Positions 54,901-64,000 of a stretch of DNA of 64,000 nt are shown here, in pieces. How positions within the stretch are numbered: the stretch's first letter is position 1; each line of letters starts with the position of its first letter. The DNA is from Aspidiotus rigidus (taxonomy: Eukaryota; Arthropoda; Insecta; Hemiptera; Diaspididae): positions 1,612,001 to 1,676,000 of the forward strand of contig JAVHKY010000047.1 in NCBI GenBank assembly GCA_035079385.1, written 5' to 3'. A program made the translations under genes and the position numbers. The notes under the pieces were generated by a model that worked only from the letters and a program-made list of their open reading frames with translations, made no database searches and was not told the origin of the DNA.

Positions 54901-57399
54901 TTTTAATTTTTTCTTCATTTTTTGTTAGTGTAATATAAAAGGTACCTGTGGTGAGATATGCAACATCAGCTATGAACTCCTTGAGAATTGTAAATAATAT
55001 GCATAAGATTATAATGTCGACGAGTGGACCAATTTAATTTGTTGAAAATGTTGTTTTGTAGGATGTCAGTTGTTACAGTAGTATTTTTTGTTGAATTGTG
55101 AATATTATATGATACGTTATCAATTTGAATACGGGAAAATGTTATGAAGATGTTATCATTTTTAATTAAAGAAATTAAACTGTGTTATATACCTTTTCCT
55201 CCTCAGTATTGTGTTCACAAGTACGGCGCTTTCTTAGAGATTGATACGCACGATATTCATTTGAATATATTTCACTACTTCTTTTCAAGTTTGTATGCTG
55301 AATGAACTCTTATTAGATTATTGTTTGAGTCACAGTATTAGAAGGGTTCAGGCTTGTGATCAAGATCTCTCCACGCTAAGCTAGTTATGATGAATCCCAA
55401 TTGTCTAGTAATAAAGGATCAGGTAAACTTAAGGTTGGACAATTTGTAACCGGAACTCATTCTGATGATTTAGGTCTTGATGCGAGTATAAATTCGCAAT
55501 ATTGCAAAATTATAGACCGGCACTTTTATATAGTATTTCTAATCAAGAAAACTAAAGCGAGGATTTGCTAAATAATAAGGTGTGTTTTTTTGACGTCATA
55601 TTCTTAAAAAAATTTTTAATCTCACCGTACCGGTTTAAGGACATTTATCCGAAGACGATTTGCCGAAGAAAAAATTTCCAAAATTCCGAACGTTAATTTT
55701 TCCGAATAAGAAATATTCCGACTACCGGAACTCTTTTCTCTTATGGGAAATAACATGTGGAACCATTTTGTTTAGAACCTAGCAGTAAGATATTATCAGC
55801 AACGATTAGGCAAAAAAAAAGAACGCGTCGCATTCCGAAATTCGAGATTTTATTCAATGACGTCACATTTTCTTGTTTTTAATTTTTCTAAGATCTTTCT
55901 TAGGAAGAATTTAGGCTAAAACTCCTTCTCTAATGTTCAAACTACAGGTTCAAACGTTCAAAGTAAGAGTGCTGTTATGCAAACTCGCAACGCACGTTCA
56001 GCGACTCGTACAGTCCCGCGTTGCCCCTTCAAAAATCTGTTGCACTTTTACTTTGAACGGAGTGTATAAAGCTCGTAATCTCTCGACTCTCGTTGAAAGT
56101 TTCCTGAGGAATAGTGTGCTTTTCTTCTATTCAGCTCAAATTTTTTACTATGTAGAAAGGAGTTGGAGTTCATTTTTCCGAGTCTATAATAACTACCCTC
56201 AAGATTTGAGCTTGTACTATTTTCAAACCCTACTGTATAGGAATTCAGGTTGAAAATTTTTTCGTCCCTCCTCTATAGTTTATGGCAGTTCAAAAATTGA
56301 AATTTTTCCAGATCTCTCTCATATACTTTCACAAAATATATCTTTTGTGAGTCAAAACTTTCGCAAGTCCCCCTACCGGCCAGTACGAGATTTCATAACA
56401 GCCTTGTAAAAGCTTCAATAAAATTCAAATTGATACGAGAATTGAATTTCAATAGCAAACATCAATTATGATACCCGTAGAAGACCTCGCGCCGCTGTTT
56501 TGGTGGTCTATTCGACTCTTGCAAGTTTTTCGCCAAATCGGAAATAGGAGGAAAGGCACTGTCATAACGAATGATCCGAGAAGATACCCACTCCGAATTT
56601 CGAATCGAAGGAACACAAAATTTACTAAGATTTCAAATTCTTATACTTACTGAAAACGCAATTTCTTCAATTGGATGTTTGAGTTGAGATTCAAGAAGAA
56701 AAATTTCGCGACCTAAAGCTTTCGCCCCTCTTTCAATTTTTATAGATTATGTAATCAATATAAATTACCAGGCGGGTATCCTGAAACCAGAGGTAGAAAT
56801 TCTATTTTCGAAATCGATAGCGTTACAAATATTACAATAACGACAGGTAATTAATCCTTATCTAGAACATTTGAAATTCAAAAATACAGACATTAAGAAG
56901 AATATCACAACTCATTCTATTACATATTTTTACAATGAAATACAATGTGCGTACAAAATTACATTCAAAAGACAGAAAAAAAAAAGCAATTTCATAAATC
57001 AAGAAAAATTAATAGATAGAATCGGAAACAGACAAACCAAACAAGGGTAATTTTCAAATTGAAAAGTAAAAATAGTTAACAATATAGAAACACGAATACA
57101 CTATCTTTGGATACAAATGTGGAGACGAAAATACTGTACAATCAATCAGTCTATAGAATATATAAATAAGTTGATAAATCAAATGAATACATAACACAGT
57201 ACTGGTAACAGATCCTCTCAACCTTCGAAGTGTAGTTTAGAAAATATGACTGTAATTCATGTAAATTAAATTTAAGCCAGTATGAAACGTCAACTCTGAA
57301 AACTTGTATTTCAACCAATCCATTTTCATTTCTTGAAAAATTTTTAGGTGAGCTATTCCAACCGTCAGCTCATTGACAAACGAAGATGAACGTATACTT
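51974..57399. other. Long AT-rich non-coding interval
   Basis: The 3.2 kb up to about 55200 is featureless AT-rich DNA with no exon, consistent with a long 3' untranslated region of the LYRIC-like gene. Simple repeats include ATC units near 54357-54375. Around 55640-55740 is a patch of CCGAA/TTCCGA words (repeat-like). 55900-57399 holds chance frames and probably the 3' untranslated region of TMEM170 (-). Confidence 0.45.
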
Positions 57400-57929
57400 T
57401 CATAGAGTAGCTAATATTCGAGTAACACCAACAGCCGCTGATAAGAAAGTTTGGCCCACTCCCCAAAACATAGCGTACAAAGGAAACATATCTATCGTGG
57501 ATGCATTATAAACAAACGCAATAATCGCACTACTGACTACTCCCGAAGACATCGGAGTTAACAAACCCATACACAGAATGAATATTGGGCAGTATCTGAA
57601 AATCATACAAATTTAAGTAACGACTCAAGAAGAATTTTAGGATTCTTAGGAAATCCTAACGATTACTTACTTTCCAAACGCATGTTTCCTCAAAGTACCG
57701 AATGCAATGATGGCTGCAATAATATGTACAATAACAGATGAAAATAAGGCCCACAAGAAAATCTGATACCACATTTCTGAAAATCCAGATGAATTTAAGA
57801 GGAATTAATTTCTCTCCATCGTTACAGCGACGCGTTAATGTATGATGGAATGAAGTACTCACCAATGAAAGAGTCCAATTTTTCCTGGGTCGAGAAAATT
57901 CCTTTCAATATATCGATTACGGATTTCAT
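57400..57929 (-). CDS. TMEM170: TMEM170 family membrane protein
   Basis: Three phase-consistent exons: 57929-57863, 57776-57671, 57595-57400 (122 aa, slightly shorter than human TMEM170A). Matches to the family are clear: EMWYQIFLWALFSSVIVH, GTLRKHAFGKYCPI, LLTPMSSGVVSSAIIAFVY, FWGVGQTFLSAAVGVTRILA. There are three hydrophobic helices. TMEM170A is an ER and nuclear-envelope protein that promotes ER sheets. An out-of-frame ATG seven bases upstream (57936) slightly overlaps the start. The gene is head-to-head with phospholipase A2, 490 bp apart. Confidence 0.93.
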
Positions 57930-58419
57930 TTTTCATAGAATTAACCCGAGGGAACATGGTACACCAGAGATCTCATTAGTTCTATGAACACGCAATTCAC
58001 ATTTGCCGTAGTGCCCATTATTCCATTTAATTTTTAATGACGGTATCATTTTCGCATTATCGAAGATTCACAACAATGATAAGTGTAATAATTGCACTCG
58101 GTGCACTTTGCTCCTTGTCATTGATTTCGGGTTACTTCGTGCACATTCGTACCTGGTCGTGACTTCGGGAATTTTCGACTTTACATGTTGTACCTTGCAC
58201 TACTCACCGCACCTTCTCACTTATTGATGTTTTCTTACAAGTCAGAATTTCAATCTGAACATAACAGCATTACAAACACTGATAAGAAATAATTATGAGT
58301 AATAATTTGAAACTGAAGGTTCCAAGGCTATTACATGAAGTCAGCCGATCCTTAGAATAGTTCCTTTATTCTGCGAAACAATACCAACTTTGTTCTCGGT
58401 TTTTTATGTATTTGTAATC
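57930..58419. promoter_or_regulatory. Shared 490-bp divergent promoter region
   Basis: The start codons of TMEM170 (-) and iPLA2 (+) lie 490 bp apart. The spacer must contain both 5' leaders and probably a bidirectional promoter. It has no clear TATA box near either start, and nothing coding. Confidence 0.5.
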
Positions 58420-61400
58420 ATGTCGTGGCTTAAAAATATTCGTAGTTTTCTCAAGCCTGAATCGAATCCTTCGAAAGTTCTTGAAGTCAAACAAGAGAAG
58501 TATCTGAATCGTATCCCATGTTGCCGTGAAGAAGGAATCGTATTATACTCACCCGGTGGTAAAGATCAAGAATACTACGAAATTATTTTACTGCGACCCT
58601 GTAGTGAAAATACCTGTGTATTTAGGTTTGTTAAATCCAGAAAATTGTTTTCCTATTAGAAATGAATGTCTTCGTTTTCCTTCTTAAGTAATAAATTGAT
58701 TTTTTTTTGGTTAGTATCTACCGATCGCGTGAATCGGATGAAATTCAATCAAAATTTGACATGTACAAAGATAAATTACCCTTGTTACTGAATCTCTGTA
58801 AAGATGTGAGTATCAGCCGCTTCATCATGCTGTTTCTAGTCACTTGAAAGTCTTATAATTACTTTTTTCATGAATTCTAGGCTTGTTCAGTCAGTGGATT
58901 ACAGAAGATATGCGATATTCTCAACGAAAATCCTTCTTGGAGCGTTTGCCATGTTGTTATTCAGCTAAATTATTTGGACATTCTAGCAAAACCGGAAATT
59001 AGAAGGTAGTCTTATCGTTTTACCTTGGAAATAAATCAGTTTTACTCGATGAAACAGAACAATTCTCCTTTTTCTAGTCAAATAAACGTGCCAGATCCTA
59101 AAGGACTTTATCCTATACATCTTGCCATAAGAAATTCCAATCTAGCAGCTTTGAAAGATTTATTGAAATGGGATATCCAGCTTGATGTTTTAGATCGAGA
59201 AGGAAATACTGTGCATCATTACGCCGCCGAAACTAATAAAGATATAGTTTCAGTTTGTATTCCAGTCGTTTTACCTCAAATATGTATGGAGTATTTATTT
59301 ACTGACGAGAGTTATATTCCTTTGTCTTTAGTTACTCTCTTCAAAAGCTCCAGACTGTCTCAATCATCGTAACGCCCAGGGGCACACTCCTTTACATGTT
59401 GCTTGTTTGAAAGATAAACGTGATTGCGTGAAAGCTTTACTTCTCACCGGAGCTGATGTGAACGTTTCCTCTAAACCTGTGGCCACAACAAATAGCCGAG
59501 TCAGTGCCACTAATATTGGTAAAATAGTGAAAGAGCATGACGGTAAATTACATGAACAGGTAAGTTTTGTGGATTGTATTTACTTATGAGTTTTGATCAC
59601 ATTTTGATAATCAGAAACTCTTGTTTTTTTGTAGTAATTTGTTTAAAATTATTAATTATTGTCTTCATTCTATAGGATATTAAATCGGGTGGAACTCCTC
59701 TGCACTGGTCTGGTTCTAGAGAAGTGATTGATCTTCTCATACAAAATGACTGTGATATTAATGCTGTGAATTTTGAAGGAAGAACTGCTTTGCATATTAT
59801 GGTCATTAAAATCATTTCTGTACTTCCCCGTATTCTAGCAGTGCAGTCGATGTGAACGTGTTCATAAATTTTGTAGGTTTTACGAGAACGTTTAGAATGT
59901 GCAATAGCTCTTCTTAGTCACGGTTGTGAAGTTAATATTGATGACGAAGATGGTAATGCGCCCTTACACATAGCTGTGCAACAGAAAAATATTGCTCTTG
60001 TTCAGGCTCTTACAATATTCGGAGCTAATTTGGAAGCCAGGTATGTAGCACATTTATTTTTCGATAAAATGATAAAGCGAGTCTTCTCTTGATCCTTGTA
60101 TCTTTGTCCGATTATAGGAATGGCAGAGGTGAAACACCTAGGCATATAGCAGCAACATACGTAACCGATATAAATGCGAAGAAAGTTTTATATATTCTCC
60201 ACGCGGTAGGCGCTATGCGATGTACCACGCAGGATTATGAAATTTTGCAGAACTGCACTGCAGGATGTCACTCAGCTGGACAAGACTGTGGAATAGCACC
60301 ACCCGAGCCAAAAAGCTATCCTGTAAATAAACATTTAATATTTCGCAAACATCTTTCGGTTTTCAAAAGAATTTATTCATCTCAAAAGTCGTTCAATGTA
60401 ATTACAGATACGACCAATTATGCCTTTATACGAAGCTATTTATCAAAGTAGGAATACAAAAAATGGTAGACTTCTCTGCTTGGATGGGGGTGGTATTCGA
60501 GGATTAGTGTTGATTACAATCTTACTGCATCTGGAAGAGGCAGCCGAACAACCTATTTTTCACTGTTTCGATTGGGTTTCTGGTACCAGCACTGGAGCAA
60601 TTCTAGCTCTAGGTTTAGCCGCCGGTAAGTTAATTTCGAGTGCATCTATAAATAATGGTCGAACATCATTTATTTATTTTTATTTTTATCCTCCCATTTT
60701 TTATTCTTTAGGAAAAACATTGAACGAATGTTTACGTTTATATTTTCTCATGAAGGAGAAAACTTTTGTACCCAGTAAACCTTATCCTAGTGAACCTTTA
60801 GAGAGATTGTTGAAAGATATTTTTGGTGACTTGAAAATGTCCGATATCAAACATCCGAAGTGAGTAAATATTTTGTAAGGAATTATTCTCGTGATTAATG
60901 TTTGTCTCGTTAATGGAAGTCTTGTAAATACACTATTAATTCAACAGGTTACTCATTACCAGTTTGTTGGTAGACAACAAACCAGCTGATCTTCACATAT
61001 TTAGAAACTACACTCCTCCGTGTGAATACGCATTTCCAGATTGTGTTCCGCCCGAAGGGTTCTTACCATTACCTCGACCTGACGAACAGTTTGTGTGGAA
61101 AGCAGCTCGAGCGAGTGGAGCAGCCCCTGGTTTCTTTCGGTTCGCGAACTATTAAAAGCATGTTTGTTGAAAAAAAAAAAAAATAGAGGACACTCAGGAA
61201 CGGTTTTATGTTTGACAGGCAATTTGAGCGATACCTAGATGGTGGTCTCATCGCAAATAATCCAACACTAGATGCTTTAACTGAAATACACGAGTACAAT
61301 CTAGCTATGAAGTATGTTGGTAGAACTACCGAAGTGTATAAACCATCAGTTGTCGTGTCGTTAGGAACTGGTTGTATTCCAGTTTCAGAGGTAATAAAAG

Positions 61401-61773
61401 ATGCAAAAATCACAAAAAGTGATTTTGAGACCATAATAATTAACAATGTTGTATTCTTTAGCTCAAAGACATAGATATTTTCCGACCGGAGAGCTTACTG
61501 GACGGATATAAATTGGTGCGCGGTATCGGCTCTATAGGAGCACTTCTAGTTGACCAAGCAACGCAGGCCGAAGGACGTGTTGTAGATCGTGCCCGTGCTT
61601 GGTGCCACACAATTGATGTACCCTTTTATCGATTTTGTCCGCAACTCTCGGAAGAAATTCCAATGGACGAGAAAGACGACCAGAAATTGGTGAACATGTG
61701 TTGGGAGACGAAAGCGTACATGGTTCAACATCATACCGAAGTTCTGAAACTGGTTGCTCTGTTGAAGACATGA
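58420..61773 (+). CDS. PLA2G6: Calcium-independent phospholipase A2, group VI (iPLA2-beta type)
   Basis: Thirteen phase-consistent exons: 58420-58625, 58715-58805, 58881-59005, 59078-59256, 59348-59559, 59676-59801, 59877-60040, 60118-60322, 60408-60624, 60712-60859, 60948-61139, 61219-61390, 61462-61773 (782 aa; human 806). It hydrolyses the sn-2 acyl chain of phospholipids and acts in membrane remodelling and mitochondrial health. An N-terminal domain ([14 protein letters not shown]) is followed by ankyrin repeats ([69 protein letters not shown]), then a patatin-like domain with LDGGGIRGL (about 462-468), the GTSTG nucleophile elbow (Ser ~497) and DGGLIANNP (Asp ~629). The catalytic dyad is intact. 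The exon 4 end (59256) was chosen by phase and by the ankyrin pattern; its donor is weaker than the others. Confidence 0.96.
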
Positions 61774-62824
61774 GCTCGGTAAATTCACTTTCTTCCTTTA
61801 CTTCTTCTCCTTCCCTCATTTTTATTACTCTTTCATACTATTATATATACATATATATAATTTTTTACGATACTCGAATGTATCTTTAGTTACACGCTTA
61901 GAATTTATTCCATAATTATTTTAATTGTGTTGTGTGCAATCGATGAGTTACCCTATGGCCAATTTGAAGGAACACTGATGAACTTCTGTTGATAGTCAGT
62001 ATAATACAAGGTACCTTACAAGTTTCTCGATGTTGTCTTCAACCAATCTTGTCGTTTTTTTTTCCTTTATCAGTTAATTAAAAAATGAAATGAAAACATT
62101 AAATTAATGTACGTTATGTATTTTGATAAGTCATTATTATTCTCCTTCGAGGATGTGTGCATTAGCTTTAGTTTTGTTCGAAATTTTCGCTAGCTTGTTT
62201 TTTTAAATGAGAATATCTCGTTGACGCTCTTATTTTCCATGTTAATAAATTTGAGAATTGCAGAAAATGATTTCTATTATTGGCTGAGTCCAAGAATTTA
62301 ATATTCTGGAAAAACGTTCAATTCAATTAAGCCTAATGATTTTCATTTACTAGCCGAAGTAACGAGTAAAGTACAGAGTTTTATTTTCGTATCACCTAAA
62401 GAAGATTCTATGAAATATTATTTTCTCCACCGGAGGCGAATACCAACCTCTGGGTAAAAGTTTGACCAAAACTCTTGAAATTATATTCGTTAAGAGGGAT
62501 ACAAAGTGAATCATAGTCTCAATATTCATACGGTAAAGAAGCAATTGAACGCGTCTCTGGAGAAAGGGCCTAACTTGAGAAAACCTGTTTTGAGAAAAAC
62601 ACGCTTAAAGATTAGAAACGATACACCCAAAAAACTATGGCCCCTAGGGGATTGATTAATGAATGAAAATTGTCCATTTGGGAAAATGTTCATTCGGGAC
62701 GAAGTTTCCGAGAAATTGTACGCTCGGGTAATTGTCCATTTAGGAAAATGTCCTGGAACCCTAAATTTGAGATTAAAACAAAACGTGAACCTTGTATCAA
62801 ATTATTGACAATATATACGGGTCT

Positions 62825-63054
62825 GAAACAACTTTTGTTTGAAATATTTTTTACTAAAGTTTCAATTTTGTGAGATATATGGAAAAACTGATTTTGGGAC
62901 TCTTTAGAACGCCCGTTGCAAAGGCACTAATTGGCATAGGCTGAAAGTTGAATACGTTATTTGGTAGGAAACGAGAAACAACTTTTGTTTGAAACATTTT
63001 TAAATAAAATTTCACTTTCACGCGATATAGGCGAAAAACTAATTTTTGGGGAGT
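62825..63054 (+). repeat. Two diverged ~80-bp direct repeats, 150-bp period
   Basis: GAAACAACTTTTGTTTGAAA begins at 62825 and again at 62975. Each copy continues with an A/T-rich block, TTTCA, a TGAGATATA/GCGATATA word and a GAAAAACTRATTTT word. The 150-bp spacing suggests a two-unit remnant of a longer tandem or dispersed repeat. Confidence 0.65.
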
Positions 63055-63271
63055 TCAAACCCCATAAAAAAAGAAGCTCCAAGGGGAAAACGCGGGATTT
63101 TTAGTATGTTGTTCAGGACCACATCCTGAACCATTTTCAGCAAAGAAACGTTTGCTCCAGTGAAATGTTTTTTTTTTTTCTTATTTATCTACACTATTAA
63201 ATGAGGTAGTTATTATGATGGGATGAGGTAGCTATCACCCAACCACAAAACTCGGGGTAGGCAAAAAAGTG

Positions 63272-63293
63272 TGATCAGTTGATCACCTGATCA
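63272..63293. repeat. Three TGATCA sites with exact 8-bp period
   Basis: TGATCA occurs at 63272, 63280 and 63288. Two TGATCA copies with the same 8-bp spacing, followed by the same CCTG, occur at 26153 and 26161. The two loci look like pieces of one dispersed repeat. Confidence 0.55.
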
Positions 63294-64000
63294 CAGTCAA
63301 CAGTCATCAAACAGTACTCGTCATTAGCGCTTCTACAGTAGGATCTTGACTGAGCATTAAAGCTGTGTTGCCAGCACGTTGACACTTGCCAGGTATCCTA
63401 GTACAGTGTTGACTGTTTTATAGGATGGAAAACGTTAAGTGAGATTCAGTCGTAAGCATTCTTTAAAAAATCCATTGCACCATGAGAATTTTGGTCCTAT
63501 TCCTCTTTTTTTTTTGATTGGTAACATTGTTTAGAGAAGTTTTCATTACCTCACTTTTTTGCCGTTTTATTGTTCATGCTAGATCGCCATAGTCGTTCAT
63601 TTTCATTGTTCTGTTCCATTTTATTGCACTCTAAGGTTGCACATCCGTCATCTTTCCATTATTATTTCGGTAGTCATTATTCTTTGCTTCATCGTATTTT
63701 TGTGTATCATCTTTGACCATTACTGCATATTTCAGTAAATTACTTACGAAGGAAGGCGAAAAAAGCAACCGCGTTAGAAATTAGAAAGTGAGGTGTTTAC
63801 TTCCTGTCCAGAAAAGTGCTTCAAGTTCAGATTTCTTTTCCAAATTATTATTCTTTGTAGGCGCATGTCCATCCAGAATCTTACTACATTTGGTACGTAT
63901 AAATCATAACTGTTAATCTCGCTACTTAATGATAATATCGTATCAATAATATCTCACAAATAAAAATGGCTGAAGACTTTTAAAATTCACAGTTGTCATT

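Larger units (their letters stand above)
61774..64000. other. Downstream non-coding region with dispersed repeats
   Basis: The first few hundred bases are probably the 3' untranslated region of the phospholipase gene. From about 62660 the DNA is repeat-bearing: ATTGTCCATTTRGGAAAATG occurs at 62670-62689 and 62731-62750, an ~80-bp pair lies at 62825 and 62975, and a TGATCA triplet at 63272-63293. No coding exon was recognised up to the window end. Confidence 0.5.

Noticed and set aside
55933..56253. 106-codon frame MFKLQVQTFKVR...
   Set aside because: No family or splice support; intergenic and low-complexity neighbourhood.

Overview
This is a nuclear genomic window from an animal, most likely an insect. 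The signs are multi-exon genes with GT-AG introns, AT-rich intergenic DNA, arthropod-style gene content, and degraded non-LTR and DNA transposons. Frequent short TAGGTACCTA-like motifs remind me of hemipteran (scale insect or mealybug-like) genomes, but that is a weak guess. Gene models were built by reading exons on both strands and requiring every intron to have GT..AG ends and a consistent reading phase. No transcript was available.

Layout. 1-12388 (+) is the 3' part of a voltage-gated calcium channel alpha2/delta gene. Its introns hold a hAT-like MITE with 8-bp flanking duplications (3036-3634), a head-to-head inverted repeat, a cluster of TGCGCA sites, a diverged tandem repeat and a decayed non-LTR retrotransposon. 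12389-17073 is a gene-poor, AT-rich gap. 17074-24020 (-) encodes a 1055-residue protein: a long disordered basic N-terminal region joined to a crotonase-fold (CDYL/ECI2-type) domain. Its last intron holds a complete secreted cysteine-rich protein gene on the other strand (18536-19504). 24021-28764 is intergenic and carries three snap-back sequences, one with a hammerhead-ribozyme-like core. 28765-31499 (+) is pyruvate kinase.

31500-35544 holds the convergent 3' flanks of pyruvate kinase and an intronless SRPK-type kinase (35545-37344, -). Then come four genes: a CCDC66-like coiled-coil gene (40473-46189, +), an unrecognised basic protein with a Cys cluster (47082-49640, +), a small LYRIC/MTDH-like membrane protein (50890-51973, +) with a long AT-rich downstream flank, and TMEM170 (57400-57929, -). 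TMEM170 is head-to-head with calcium-independent phospholipase A2 (58420-61773, +). The last 2.2 kb is non-coding and repeat-bearing.

The genes form no pathway or cluster; this is ordinary eukaryotic neighbourhood. The strongest candidates for a second look are the long-N-terminus crotonase protein with its nested gene, the inverted ribozyme-like repeat at 25692-25911, the hAT-like MITE, the small LYRIC-like gene and the intronless SRPK.
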